Source of the DNA: Streptomyces venezuelae ATCC 10712
GTDB lineage: Bacteria; Actinomycetota; Actinomycetes; Streptomycetales; Streptomycetaceae
Length of the DNA stretch: 64,000 bases
Direction of reading: 5' to 3'
Assembly: GCF_008639165.1 (NCBI RefSeq)
Contig: NZ_CP029197.1
Coordinates: forward strand, 7,072,001 to 7,136,000
The position numbers were made by a program, and so were the translations under genes. A model generated the notes under the pieces. It searched no databases. It worked only from the letters and a program-made list of their open reading frames with translations, and had not been told where the DNA came from. Shown one piece after another: positions 34,937 through 43,652 of the stretch; positions within the stretch are counted from its first letter, which is position 1; every line of letters starts with the position of its first letter.

Positions 34937-34957
34937 GCCCCCTCCCGGAGACCCCTG

Positions 34958-35512
34958 ATGCACCCTGACGTGGAACAGCTCACCCGGATCGTCCCGCCGC
35001 CGGCGGACCGTCGGCCGCGGGCCTGGACAGACGTCGAGGCCCGCCTGGGCACCGCCCTGCCCGAGGACTTCAAGGACCTCGTCGACACCTACGGCGGCGG
35101 TGTCTTCGACGAGACGATCTGGATCCTCGAACCCGACTGCGCCGACCCCGACTACGACCTCCTCGCCATGAAGGAGGAGCGCGCCGAGGTGCTGGCCCGG
35201 CTGTGGGAGATCGGCCCCGAGCCGCGCCCCGAGCAGCTGGAGGCCGACGGGGCCGGGCTGCTGCCCTTCGCGTACATCGAGGGGACCGGCGCCTATCTCT
35301 ACTGGTTCACGGGCAAGGACGTCCGCCCCGAGGACTGGACGGTCCTGGCGAACGCGGGCCGTGGACCGGAGTGGGAGTACCACCCGGTGCCGAGCACCCG
35401 GTTCGTCCTGTCCGTGCTCACCGGCGAGATCCACTCCGACATCCTCGACAACCTGCCCGTCGACGACGAGGACCACAGCTTCGACCCGAACGACGAGATC
35501 CTGGGCGGGTGA
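34958..35512 (+). CDS. SUKH (SMI1/KNR4) family immunity protein
   Basis: 184 residues, acidic. The SUKH-1 pattern is clear: AWTDVEARLGTALPEDFKDL followed by VDTYGGGVF and ETIWIL. SUKH proteins are the commonest immunity proteins to nuclease toxins of RHS and CDI systems. GGAG precedes the ATG and the gene begins 21 bp after the toxin stop, so it is almost certainly the cognate antidote that binds the C-terminal nuclease. The acidic C-terminus (DDEDHSFDPNDE) may mimic nucleic acid. A strong terminator follows. Confidence 0.93.
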   Translation: MHPDVEQLTRIVPPPADRRPRAWTDVEARLGTALPEDFKDLVDTYGGGVFDETIWILEPDCADPDYDLLAMKEERAEVLARLWEIGPEPRPEQLEADGAGLLPFAYIEGTGAYLYWFTGKDVRPEDWTVLANAGRGPEWEYHPVPSTRFVLSVLTGEIHSDILDNLPVDDEDHSFDPNDEILGG

Positions 35513-35541
35513 CGGGGGCGGTCTGACGGGGGCGGTGTGAC

Positions 35542-35582
35542 GGGCCGGTGTGACGGGGCGTCCGGCCCCGTCGCACCGGCCC
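35542..35582. terminator. 18-bp stem terminator behind the immunity gene
   Basis: Arms 35542-35559 and 35565-35582 pair along 18 positions with one G-U and a 5-base loop (GTCCG). It separates the toxin/immunity unit from the converging GH64 gene and should work both ways. Preceding it are short repeats of (T)GACGGGGGCGGT. Confidence 0.85.
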
Positions 35583-35593
35583 CGTCACGTGCC

Positions 35594-36808
35594 TCAGTTG
35601 AACGGGTCCAGCGTGACGTAGGCCTGCTGCGGCGAGCCGTCGTGCACCAGCGACTCGTGGGCGCCCACGTCGTCGAAGGCGAAGCCGTACGCCTTGCCGT
35701 CGGCCATCTGGGCGTGGATCTTGCGTGAGTAGTGGTTGGTCACCGCGTCCTGGTAGAAGCCGGCCGGCCCGGTGTCCGGCTGGTTCGGGTTGGTGAGCAG
35801 CGTGGAGCGGTTGTACCCGGCGCAGAGCGTCCGTGAAATGGGGCCGCGCACCTGGTCGTTCGGGGCGTCGAGGTGCTTGTAACAGCCGAAGACGCTGTCG
35901 GAGTCGGGCTTCTGGAACGAGGTGACGACGGCGCCGGAACTGTTGGTGAAGTTCATGACGTTCCCCGAGACCCGGCCGTAGTACTTCACGGAGGGCTGGT
36001 TCGCGAAGGGCGTCACGGTCAGCGTCGAGGTGGCGTACTTGCTCCACACGCGGTTGATGTAGTCGCTCATCACGCCGGAGGGCAGCGCGCCGGCCTCGAT
36101 GCCGTGGCCCGGCGCCAGGGCGCGGAGCACGGTGCCGTCGGGGCGGGTCTGTACGAGGTTGGCCCAGCCGCCGGGCTGGCCGCGCAGCGCGTCGAAGAAG
36201 CCGCGGTAGCCGCCGGGCTTGAGGCGGCCCGTGTTCGCGACGGTGCCGTCGGGGCGCTTCACGCCGACCGCGTACGGCGCCGAGACCATGTCGACCTGGG
36301 TGCTGTTGATCCAGAGACCGGAGTCGTTCAGCGTGTACTCGGACCAGTTGAAGAGGATGTCGCGGTTGGGGTCGCTCGGGTTCTGGACGGCGGGCTGCAC
36401 GAGACCGCCCGTCGCCACCTTGAACACCAGCTTCTGTCCGTAGCTGAAGTAGATCCGGCCCGAGAACTTGGGCAGCCGGATCGTCATCGAACGGCCGTTG
36501 GCGGGGCCGGTGATGGCCGCGTCGGGCGCCGGGACGGGAACGGGGCCGCCGGCAGGCCAGGGGTGGAAGGTTCCGTTCGCGTCGGCCCAGCCCTGACGGC
36601 CCGTGGAGAGCTCGGTGCCGAGGTTGTAGACGTAGACCTGGTCGCCGCGGCCGGAGTTGTTCGTGAAGGTCAGCGGAATGGTCGCGGGGACGGCGGCCTC
36701 GACGGGCTCGGAGGGCCCGGCGAGGGTGACGGCGGTGCCGATCAGCGCGGCGGCGGCGGTCAGCGGGACGAGTCGGGCGACGCGGGCGCGCCTGCGGCGT
36801 GCGGGCAT
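35594..36808 (-). CDS. Secreted glycoside hydrolase family 64 beta-1,3-glucanase
   Basis: 404 residues. A signal peptide with a twin-Arg-rich start (MPARRRRARVARLVPLTAAA) ends near VEA, residue 38. The mature protein shows GH64 features: PLTFTNNSGRGDQVYVYNLG, IYFSYGQKL and LFNWSEYTLNDSGLWINSTQ VDMVSAP with the Glu and Asp used in catalysis, and SDYINRVW. Members release laminaripentaose from beta-1,3-glucan, so it may attack fungal walls. No C-terminal binding module. ATG follows GAGGAG. A LacI-type operator and promoter lie just upstream. Confidence 0.93.
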   Translation of the reverse strand: MPARRRRARVARLVPLTAAAALIGTAVTLAGPSEPVEAAVPATIPLTFTNNSGRGDQVYVYNLGTELSTGRQGWADANGTFHPWPAGGPVPVPAPDAAITGPANGRSMTIRLPKFSGRIYFSYGQKLVFKVATGGLVQPAVQNPSDPNRDILFNWSEYTLNDSGLWINSTQVDMVSAPYAVGVKRPDGTVANTGRLKPGGYRGFFDALRGQPGGWANLVQTRPDGTVLRALAPGHGIEAGALPSGVMSDYINRVWSKYATSTLTVTPFANQPSVKYYGRVSGNVMNFTNSSGAVVTSFQKPDSDSVFGCYKHLDAPNDQVRGPISRTLCAGYNRSTLLTNPNQPDTGPAGFYQDAVTNHYSRKIHAQMADGKAYGFAFDDVGAHESLVHDGSPQQAYVTLDPFN

Positions 36809-36845
36809 GGGGGCTCCTCGGGAGTGGGGGGCGAGGGGGCGCGGG

Positions 36846-36863
36846 CTTGAGAGCGCTCTCAAG
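36846..36863. promoter_or_regulatory. LacI/CebR-type operator CTTGAGAGCGCTCTCAAG
   Basis: Perfect 18-bp palindrome with the central GAGCGCTC typical of LacI-family sites in actinomycetes (CebR sites read TGGGAGCGCTCCCA). It overlaps the end of the GH64 -10 element and lies 38 bp before the ATG. A glucan-oligosaccharide-released repressor is inferred; no LacI gene is adjacent. Confidence 0.85.
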
Positions 36864-36891
36864 CATGGTGAGAATGGCCTGGACCTGTCAA
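36862..36891 (-). promoter_or_regulatory. GH64 promoter
   Basis: Minus strand: perfect -35 TTGACA (36886-36891), 18 bp, CATGCT (36862-36867). The operator begins inside the -10 box. Confidence 0.65.
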
Positions 36892-37121
36892 TGGGTTGGC
36901 GGTGGGCGGCGAAAGGTCGAGGAGAGGTTGGGCCGGTCCGGTGTCGTGGCCCGTTGGGCCGATCGGCCCAGGCGCGGCGCGCCTCGGACGGTCGGGCGGC
37001 GGCCGGTGGAGGATCGGCGGGGTGCGGCGGCCAGGGGCCGCCGGCACCGTCATCACCCCACCGTGCGAAGAGATCTGGCCATGACCTTGTGCGACACACG
37101 CGCCGTCCCGTCGGCGGCGAC

Positions 37122-37979
37122 ATGACGGGCGGGGCGCCCGGCGACCTGGGCGGCGACGGGATCCGCGACCAGGGCGGCGGCCGCTACGGCGAGGCCGTGT
37201 TCCGCCCCGAACAGGCCGGTGAGGGCGACCGCATCGACTACGGCGCCCTCGCGTACGACGACATCACCATGGCGCGGCTGCGCGCGCTCGGCGTCGGCCC
37301 CGGCTGGCGGTGCCTCGACGTGGGCGCCGGTACGGGCACGGTGTCCCGGCGGCTCCTCGACGAGGCCGGGGTGGCGGGCGTGCTCGCCGTGGACCGCGAC
37401 GTACGGTTCCTGAGGGAGCGGCGCGTGCCCGGGCTCGACGTGCTGGAGGCCGACATCACCGGCCCCGGCTTCGTCCCCGGCCGCCGGTTCCGGCTGGTGC
37501 ACGCGCGGTTCGTGCTGATGCACCTGCCCGAGCCCGACGCCCTGGTGACCCGGCTCGCCGAACTCGTCGAGCCCGGCGGCGTGCTGGTGCTCAGCGACGC
37601 GGTCGACCTCACGAGCGACCGCACGCCCGACACGCCGTACACCGTGGCGATGCGGGCGATGTGGCGCGGCCTGAAGGACACCATCGGCACCGACGTCTCC
37701 TGGGTGCCGTCGTACCCGCGGGTGTTGCGCGGGGCGGGCCTCGAAGCCGTCGCCGCCGAGATCCACGTGCCGCCCCTGACGCCGGGCAGCCCCCTCAGCC
37801 GGTTCTGGGCCGACACCTGGCAGCGCAGCAGGGCGGCGATGCTGGCCACCGGCCTCGTCGACGACGCGGCCGTCGACGAGGCGATCCGTTACCTGGACTC
37901 CGACGCCTGCGCCGCGCTGTCGGCCGGCATGCTGACGGTCTGGGGCCGCAAGCCGGAGGGCGACGGCGCCCCCGCCTGA
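37122..37979 (+). CDS. Class I SAM-dependent methyltransferase
   Basis: 285 residues. SAM-binding LDVGAGTGTVSRRLLDEAG (about 67-85), VDRDVRFL acidic strand, LEADI, then LVHARFVLMHLPEPDALVTR and VEPGGVLVLSDAVD: a Methyltransf_11/25-type enzyme of unknown substrate. ATG at 37122 has only a weak SD (GGCGGCGAC); an in-frame GTG at 37089 is an alternative. It converges on the GT87 gene; no operon partner. Confidence 0.87.
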   Translation: MTGGAPGDLGGDGIRDQGGGRYGEAVFRPEQAGEGDRIDYGALAYDDITMARLRALGVGPGWRCLDVGAGTGTVSRRLLDEAGVAGVLAVDRDVRFLRERRVPGLDVLEADITGPGFVPGRRFRLVHARFVLMHLPEPDALVTRLAELVEPGGVLVLSDAVDLTSDRTPDTPYTVAMRAMWRGLKDTIGTDVSWVPSYPRVLRGAGLEAVAAEIHVPPLTPGSPLSRFWADTWQRSRAAMLATGLVDDAAVDEAIRYLDSDACAALSAGMLTVWGRKPEGDGAPA

Positions 37980-38228
37980 CGGCGGGCCGGCGGCAGGGCC
38001 CGTACCGGGGCCGCCCCGAGCCCGACGAGCCCGGCCCGGGACCACAACCGGCCCCGACGGGCCCGGCCAGGGACCACCCCGGGCGGGTCACCGCAGGCCC
38101 GCAGGGCTGAGGGGGTCTCACCGGCTGCCCGGTCCACCGCCGGACCCGGCCGCCAGGACCTTCGCCGCATGCTCAGGACGACGCACCCGCCTCTACGGCA
38201 CGCACACGTCGATCACCAGCGCACGGGG

Positions 38229-39629
38229 TCACTGGGGCGCGCGACCCCGGCGCACGGGAAGAGGACGCGGCGGCCGGACGGGCCGCCGGTCCGGTCGTTC
38301 CCGTGCCCGCCGCCGTACCCACGCGGCGCCCGCCGGCAGGGCCGCCGCCACCGCGTACGCCGCCGTCGCCGCGTCGCCGCCCAGCAGGTAGGCGACCGCC
38401 CCGGCGACCGCGACCCCCAGCCACTCCCCGCGCCCGTCGAGCGCCACCAGGGCGATCAGGAGCAGGGCGTACCAGGAGTAGCCGGGGGTGAGGAGGAGGA
38501 AGGCCGTGCCCGTCGTCACCAGCGCGCCGCGCCACGGGCGTTCGGGGTCGCCGCGCCACCACACGGCCACCGCGACCACCGCCAGGGCGAGCGCCGCCAC
38601 CGGCGGCGCCCAGCTGTCCGGCAGGACGAGCCGGAGCAGTACGTACCGGCCGCCCGCGCCCGCGTCGTCGTACCCCTCCTCCTGCGCGTAGCCGCCGAGA
38701 TAGCCGAGGACGGAGCTCCGGGACAGCAGGACGTACGGCAGGTACAGCGCCCCGACCGTGACCCCCGCGCCCGCGAGGACCGCGAGCGCCGCACGCGGGC
38801 GCCGCACGCCGGAGAGCGCCCCCGGCAGCAGCACGGCAGGCAGCAGCTTCGACGTGATCGCCAGACCGAGCAGCACACCGCCGGCGAGCCGGTGGCGCGC
38901 CACGACGAGCAGCGCCGCGACCGAGAACAGGACGGCGAGCACGTCGACATGGGCGTTGTCGACGGCTTCGACCGGGACGGCCGGACACCAGGCCCACAGG
39001 GCCGCGCGACGGGGATCGCCCCGCCGGCGCAGCGCCGCGACCAGCACACCCGTCACCGCGAGCGCGAGGAGGGCGGCGCCGGTCTGGAGGCCCTTGTGCC
39101 GGGCGTCCGCCGGCGACAGGACGTGGACCAGCAGGAACCAGCCCTCGGCGACCGGCGGGTAGACGGTGTGCACGGCGGGCCGGTTGATGCGGGTGCACCC
39201 GCCGTCGCCGAGCGGGGCGAGCTCGGCGCCGCCCCGCTCGCACGCCGCGGCCCCGGGGAAGAGCCACGCGTCGCGCAGTGGACGGAGCTCCGGATCGGCG
39301 GGCGCGTGGTCGTACGGGGAGATGCCGGCGGCCTGCACGCGACCGTCCCAGGCGTACCGGTACGAGTCCGTGCTGGTGCGCGGCCCCGCCACGAGCCCCA
39401 CGGCCGCGACCGCGACCGCGCCGGCCACGACCAGCGGCACCACCGCCCGCGCCGGCGCGCTGCGCAGCGTGACGACCGCCGCCACGAACAGCGCCCAGGC
39501 CCCCAGGTAGCCGCCCAGGAAGGCACCGCCCCCGGCGTCCCCCCGGAGCAGGGCGGCGAGCCCCGCGGTCAGGGCGAAGAGCAGCAGTGAGGTGAGGACG
39601 ACGGCGGGTACGGGGCGGATGCGGGGCAT
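38229..39629 (-). CDS. GT87-family polyprenyl-phosphate-mannose-type membrane glycosyltransferase
   Basis: 466 residues with about ten hydrophobic helices (GT-C fold). After the first two helices comes the extracellular acidic segment SYRYAWDGRVQAAGISPYDH with the DxD-like Asp, then YPPVAEGW, as in GT87 (DUF2029) mannosyltransferases. VDNAHVDVLAVLF and ITSKLLPAVLLP are further family marks. It would transfer a sugar from a polyprenyl phosphate donor on the outer face of the membrane. The C-terminal 40 residues are Arg/Pro-rich. Weak SD. It is divergent from the molybdopterin oxidoreductase and near GT2/DUF2064 genes. Confidence 0.88.
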   Translation of the reverse strand: MPRIRPVPAVVLTSLLLFALTAGLAALLRGDAGGGAFLGGYLGAWALFVAAVVTLRSAPARAVVPLVVAGAVAVAAVGLVAGPRTSTDSYRYAWDGRVQAAGISPYDHAPADPELRPLRDAWLFPGAAACERGGAELAPLGDGGCTRINRPAVHTVYPPVAEGWFLLVHVLSPADARHKGLQTGAALLALAVTGVLVAALRRRGDPRRAALWAWCPAVPVEAVDNAHVDVLAVLFSVAALLVVARHRLAGGVLLGLAITSKLLPAVLLPGALSGVRRPRAALAVLAGAGVTVGALYLPYVLLSRSSVLGYLGGYAQEEGYDDAGAGGRYVLLRLVLPDSWAPPVAALALAVVAVAVWWRGDPERPWRGALVTTGTAFLLLTPGYSWYALLLIALVALDGRGEWLGVAVAGAVAYLLGGDAATAAYAVAAALPAGAAWVRRRARERPDRRPVRPPRPLPVRRGRAPQ

Positions 39630-39733
39630 GGGCGCAGCCTGGCAGCGGCCCGGGCCGGTGAGCGGCCGACCCGTCGGGGCGTTCGGGTTTCGTAAGGTGT
39701 CGGACCCTCCGTACGGCCCGGCGCGGCGGTGTC

Positions 39734-40963
39734 ATGGACGGCATGACCTCCCGCCGTCCCTTCCGCCGCCTCCGCCGCTCCGCGTCGTCGCCGCCCCGCC
39801 GGCAGACGCCCGGAGCAGCCCGCTCCGCGCTGTCCGCCGTCCGCCCGCCCGTCTTCACGGGGCGCCTGCACGACGCGCGGACGGCGACGGCCGTCGGACG
39901 GTGGCTCGGCGCAGCCTTCGGCGTCTGCTTCGTGACCGGCCTCGTCAGCCACTACCTCCAGCATCCGCCGGACGGCCTCGCCGACGACCTGCCCGCCCGG
40001 CCGGTGTGGGGCTACTGGCTCACCCAGGGCCTTCACGTGGCCACCGGCCTCGCCGCGATCGTGCTGCTCCTGGTCAAACTGTGGGCGGTGTACCCCCGCC
40101 TGTTCGTGTGGCCGCCGGTCCGGTCCGTACGGCACGCCCTTGAGCGGCTGTCCGTCGCGGTCCTGGTGGCCGCGGCCGTCTTCGAGTTGTTCACCGGCCT
40201 GCTCAACATCGCCGAGTGGTACCCCTGGCCGTTCTCCTTCATCCAGGTGCACTTCGCCGTCGCCTGGGTCGTGACCGGCTCGATCCTGCTCCACATCGCC
40301 GTCAAGGCCCCCGAGATCAGGGACCATTGGACCCGGCGCTCGGCGGGCACCCTCGCCCTCCCGGCCGAGGACGCCACCGACCGCCGCTCCCTGCTCCTCG
40401 GCATGGGCGCCGCCGTCGGTGTCGTCACGCTGACGACGGTGGGACAGACCGTCCCGCCCCTCAAGGCCCTCGACCTCCTCGCGCCCCGCCACCCCGACCA
40501 CGGTCCGCAGGGACTGCCGGTCAACCGGACCGCGGCGGCCGCCGGCGTGTCGGCGAGCCGCCTCGGAGCATGGCGTCTGGAGGTCGCCGGCCCCCGTCCG
40601 TACACCCTCACCCTCGACGCGCTGCGGGACATGCGGCAGGCCCGGGCCCGGCTGCCGATCGCCTGCGTCGAGGGCTGGACCGTCCTGGCCGACTGGGGCG
40701 GGGTGCGGGTGCGCGACCTGGTGGCGCGGGCCGGCGGCCGGCCCGACCGCGCCTCGCTGCGGGTCACCTCCCTCGAACTGACCGGCTCCTACCGCGTGAT
40801 GGAGATGGGCACGGACTACGTGGACGATCCGCTCACCCTGCTCGCCCTCACGCTCAACGGCCGGCCGCTCTCCCTCGACCACGGATTCCCGGCCAGGATC
40901 ATCGCCCCCAACCGGCCGGGCGTCCTGCAGACCAAGTGGGTCCACCGGCTGGAGGTGCGATGA
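39734..40963 (+). CDS. Membrane-bound molybdopterin-dependent oxidoreductase (sulfite oxidase fold)
   Basis: 409 residues in two parts. The N-terminal 225 residues hold about four membrane helices of a cytochrome b561-like domain with His residues in helices (LTQGLHVATGLA, IQVHFAVAWVVTGSILLHIA). The C-terminal part is a sulfite oxidase-like Mo domain whose Cys ligand is in LPIACVEGWTVL, with MGTDYVDDPLTLLAL and HGFPARIIAPNRPG for the pterin site. It would pass electrons between a periplasmic substrate and the quinone pool. Overlaps the next gene as ATGA. Start weakly supported; ATG 39743 is an option. Confidence 0.9.
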   Translation: MDGMTSRRPFRRLRRSASSPPRRQTPGAARSALSAVRPPVFTGRLHDARTATAVGRWLGAAFGVCFVTGLVSHYLQHPPDGLADDLPARPVWGYWLTQGLHVATGLAAIVLLLVKLWAVYPRLFVWPPVRSVRHALERLSVAVLVAAAVFELFTGLLNIAEWYPWPFSFIQVHFAVAWVVTGSILLHIAVKAPEIRDHWTRRSAGTLALPAEDATDRRSLLLGMGAAVGVVTLTTVGQTVPPLKALDLLAPRHPDHGPQGLPVNRTAAAAGVSASRLGAWRLEVAGPRPYTLTLDALRDMRQARARLPIACVEGWTVLADWGGVRVRDLVARAGGRPDRASLRVTSLELTGSYRVMEMGTDYVDDPLTLLALTLNGRPLSLDHGFPARIIAPNRPGVLQTKWVHRLEVR

Positions 40964-41517
40964 GGAACACGGACGCACAACTGGTGCTGCGCTACGCCCT
41001 GGGAGGGCTCGGCCTGGGACTGATCGGCCTGGGCGCCTGGCTGGTGGCGGCCGAACCGGACCCGGCCGGCGTGCTGCTGTGGCTGGCCGGGGCCGTCGTC
41101 CTGCACGACGGCGTGCTCGCCCCGCTGGTCCTTGCCGTCGGCCTGCTGATCGCGGCACGCCCCGCACGGGGCCTGTGGCGCGGGGCGCTGATCGTCGCGG
41201 GCAGCGTGACCCTGGTGACGCTGCCCCTGCTCGTACGCCCGGGGGAGCCCCCGAACCCGTCGGCGCTGCCCCTGCCGTACGGCCGGAACCTCGCGATCGT
41301 GCTGGGGGCGGTGGGCGTGGTGACGGGGGTGCTGTATCTCGTACGGCGTTGGGCGGAGTCTGTACGGAGTCGGGGGGATTCCGTACAGGGTCGGGGGGAG
41401 TCCGTACGGAGGAGGCGGGAGCGGCGGGAGAGGCGGGAGCCTCCGGCGCCGGGGCCGGAGGGAGGTCGGGATCGGGGTCAGGGGCGAGGTCGGGAGCGGG
41501 GCGGCACCGGCGACTGA
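40960..41517 (+). CDS. Small membrane protein coupled to the molybdopterin oxidoreductase
   Basis: 185 residues. Four hydrophobic segments occupy the first 125 residues (YALGGLGLGLIGLGAWLVAA, LLWLAGAVVLHDGVLAPLVL, LIVAGSVTLVTLPLLV, NLAIVLGAVGVVTGVLYLV). The final 55 residues are Arg/Gly/Pro-rich and encoded by short DNA repeats (for example GTACGGAGTCGGGGGGA-like units at 41367-41405). ATG overlaps the stop of the oxidoreductase gene (ATGA), so the two are co-translated and probably form a complex. The last 40 bp overlap the converging methyltransferase gene. Confidence 0.82.
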   Translation: MRNTDAQLVLRYALGGLGLGLIGLGAWLVAAEPDPAGVLLWLAGAVVLHDGVLAPLVLAVGLLIAARPARGLWRGALIVAGSVTLVTLPLLVRPGEPPNPSALPLPYGRNLAIVLGAVGVVTGVLYLVRRWAESVRSRGDSVQGRGESVRRRRERRERREPPAPGPEGGRDRGQGRGRERGGTGD

Positions 41518-42158
41518 CGGGGCAGCAGGGACAGGAAGGGGCGGTCCGCGACCGTCCAGGCCTCGGCCACGGACCAGCCCGTACGGGCCGCGTGGGCGGC
41601 CAGGGCCCGGGTACCCACCCGGGCCCACGGGAACGGAGTTCCCCGACCGCCGCGCCCGTCGTCGACCCGCACCTCACACCGCTCGTCGACGTCCACGGGT
41701 GCGCACTCGGCGATGACGAGGCCGGTGCGGGACACGACCTGCCGCAGCCGTCGCAGGAGCGCGGCGGGATCGCCGCCGATCCCCGCGTTCCCGTCGATCA
41801 GCAGCGCCGTGTCCCAGCGGCCCTCCGCCGGCAACGGATCGAAGACCGAGCGGCACAGGGCCGCGCCCCCGAGGCGTTCGGTCCGGGAGACCGCCTCCGG
41901 GCTGATGTCGATGCCGAGCGCGCGGCGGCCCTCGGCGGCGAGGGCCGCGACGAGCCGCCCGGGGCCGGAACCGATGTCGAGGACCGTGCCACGGCAGCGT
42001 CCCAGGACCGAACGGTCGGCGGCGTCCGGCTCCTCGCACCAGCGCTCGACCTCAAGGGGCAGGAGCCAGCCGTCGTCGCGGCGCAGGAACAGCGGCCCGC
42101 GCCCGGCGCGCAGGGCGTCGGTGTACGGATCGGCGCACCAGGTCGTCGCTCCGCTCAT
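41478..42158 (-). CDS. SAM-dependent methyltransferase of the glycosyltransferase operon
   Basis: 226 residues. SAM motif I is VLDIGSGPGRLVAALAAEG, motif II LGIDISPEAV, then ALLIDGNAGIGGDPAALLRR. The start (MSGATTWCADPYTDALRAGR) recurs in methyltransferases paired with DUF2064 genes. It is the third gene of a tightly coupled operon: its ATG overlaps the DUF2064 stop (ATGA). The 3' end overlaps the converging membrane gene by 40 bp. Substrate unknown; a lipid-linked sugar is a guess from context. Confidence 0.87.
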   Translation of the reverse strand: MSGATTWCADPYTDALRAGRGPLFLRRDDGWLLPLEVERWCEEPDAADRSVLGRCRGTVLDIGSGPGRLVAALAAEGRRALGIDISPEAVSRTERLGGAALCRSVFDPLPAEGRWDTALLIDGNAGIGGDPAALLRRLRQVVSRTGLVIAECAPVDVDERCEVRVDDGRGGRGTPFPWARVGTRALAAHAARTGWSVAEAWTVADRPFLSLLPRQSPVPPRSRPRP

Positions 42159-42844
42159 CGGGACGCCCCGCGGCCGCCCGCGCCCTGGCCGCCCGTCCCC
42201 CGGGCGCCCGTCCCGGCCCCCGCCGGATGTGGCCTCGTCGTCAGCTCCGTGTGCACGGCGGCGAAACGGGTTCCCGGTGCGGAGGCCGCCACCCGTCGGG
42301 CGTCCTCCGCCGTGTCCACGTCGCGCAGTACGGGCAGGCCGCCGATCCGCAGCCCGGCCGCCCGCAGCCGCTCGTACTGCACGGCGCCCGTGTCCGGCCG
42401 GGACATCGGGACGCCGAGCAGGAGGGCCGGGTCGGGGGCGGCGAGGCCGAGCGCCCAGAAACCGCCGTCGGCCGCCGGGCCGAACCACGCGTCGTGGCCG
42501 TCCCCGCGCAGCGCGGGGGCCAGGTGCTCCGGAGCGACCTGCGGGGTGTCCATGCCGATGAGCAGCGCAGGTCCCGCGCAGGCGGCGAACGCGGCCGCGA
42601 GCCGTACGTCGAGGCCGCCGGCCACCTGCGGGACGACGTCGAAGCCCGGTGGCAGCCACGGTCCCGGCTCCCCTTCGAGCACGAGGACGTGCCGGTCGGC
42701 GGGGACGCGGGCGGCGGCCGAGAGCGTGTCCGCGAGCGCCGCCGCGGCGAGCGAGGCCGCCTCCGCCGGGGTGAACGGGGGAGTGAGCCGGGTCTTCACC
42801 CGCCCCGGGAGCGGCTGCTTCGCGATGACGAGGAGCGTGGTCAC
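42155..42844 (-). CDS. DUF2064 / TIGR04282-family glycosyltransferase-like protein
   Basis: 229 residues, nucleotide-sugar transferase fold. N-terminal VIAKQPLPGRVKTRLTPPFT, LLIGMDTPQV, DAWFGPAADGGFWALGLA and LRDVDTAEDAR are the DUF2064 marks; the D-T-P replaces the DxD of usual GT-A enzymes. Start is GTG 42842-42844, sharing GTGA with the GT2 stop; the stop shares ATGA with the methyltransferase. The Gly/Ala/Arg tail (about 20 residues) is low complexity. Works presumably with the adjoining GT2 on one glycan or lipid. Confidence 0.9.
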   Translation of the reverse strand: MTTLLVIAKQPLPGRVKTRLTPPFTPAEAASLAAAALADTLSAAARVPADRHVLVLEGEPGPWLPPGFDVVPQVAGGLDVRLAAAFAACAGPALLIGMDTPQVAPEHLAPALRGDGHDAWFGPAADGGFWALGLAAPDPALLLGVPMSRPDTGAVQYERLRAAGLRIGGLPVLRDVDTAEDARRVAASAPGTRFAAVHTELTTRPHPAGAGTGARGTGGQGAGGRGASR

Positions 42845-43518
42845 GGACGACCGCCCCCGGCCCGTACCGGCTCGTCGAGCACCCGCCGCATGTCGTGCAC
42901 GGCCTGGTACGTGCCCCGCCAGGTGCCGGTGACCTTGGACCGGCCCGCCCGGGGGAGGTACGGCACGTCGACCTCGCGCACCCGCCAGCCCGCGTCGGCC
43001 GCCCGTACCACCATCTGCAGCGGGTAGCCGCTGCGCCGGTCCGTGAGACCGAGCCCGAGGAGCGCCTCGCGCCGGGCGGCCCGCAGCGGCCCGAGATCGT
43101 GCAGCCGCAGCCCGGTGCGGCGGCGCAGCAGCCAGGACAGGGCGAGGTTGCCCGCCCGGGCGTGGGCCGGCCAGGCGCCGCGACCTGCGGGACGGCGGCG
43201 GCCCAGGAGGAGCTCCGCCGAACCCTCGGCCACGGCGCCGACGAGGCCCGGGAGGAGCCCCGGGTCCAGGGAGGCGTCGCAGTCGCAGAAGCACACGAAC
43301 TCGGCTTCGGCGGCGAGCAGTCCGGCATGGCAGGCGGCCCCGAAACCGCGCCGGGGCTCGTGCACGACGGTCGCGCCGAGCCCGGCCGCGAGCGCGGCCG
43401 AGCCGTCGGTGGAACCGTTGTCGACGACGATCGCGCGCCATCCGGCGGGGATCCGGGCCAGGACCCAGGGCAGGGCCTCGGCCTCGTCGAGACAGGGAAG
43501 GACGACGTCTACGGTCAT
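42841..43518 (-). CDS. Family 2 glycosyltransferase
   Basis: 225 residues, GT-A fold without membrane helices: VDVVLPCLDEAEALPWVLAR at the start, IVVDNGSTDGSA, FVCFCDCDASLDP (DxD as DCDAS) and HDLGPLRAARREALL. It resembles dolichyl-phosphate-sugar synthase-like GT2 proteins that make a lipid-linked sugar. First gene of a GT2, DUF2064, methyltransferase operon. ATG 43516-43518 is chosen; a GTG six codons upstream (43536) is possible and neither has a good SD. Divergent from the response regulator gene. Confidence 0.88.
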   Translation of the reverse strand: MTVDVVLPCLDEAEALPWVLARIPAGWRAIVVDNGSTDGSAALAAGLGATVVHEPRRGFGAACHAGLLAAEAEFVCFCDCDASLDPGLLPGLVGAVAEGSAELLLGRRRPAGRGAWPAHARAGNLALSWLLRRRTGLRLHDLGPLRAARREALLGLGLTDRRSGYPLQMVVRAADAGWRVREVDVPYLPRAGRSKVTGTWRGTYQAVHDMRRVLDEPVRAGGGRP

Positions 43519-43652
43519 GGGTGTCACGCGTCTCACCGTAGGAACCGCGAGGCCCTCCCGGGCCCTTCCACTCCTTACGAAACGCGGACGTCGCCGTGCG
43601 TACCCCCTGGTGGCCGTGACCGGCCGCCGGTGCGGGTGCGAGGCTGTGCCGC

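Larger units (their letters stand above)
36809..37121. other. 313-bp divergent region, GH64 / methyltransferase
   Basis: Contains the GH64 promoter and its operator (36846-36891). The remaining 230 bp toward the methyltransferase carry no gene or clear motif that I can support. Confidence 0.6.

Noticed and set aside
31400..35476. Long minus-strand ORFs opposite the RHS toxin
   Set aside because: Repeated Gly/Val/Arg patterns mirror the YD repeats of the sense gene; no independent support.
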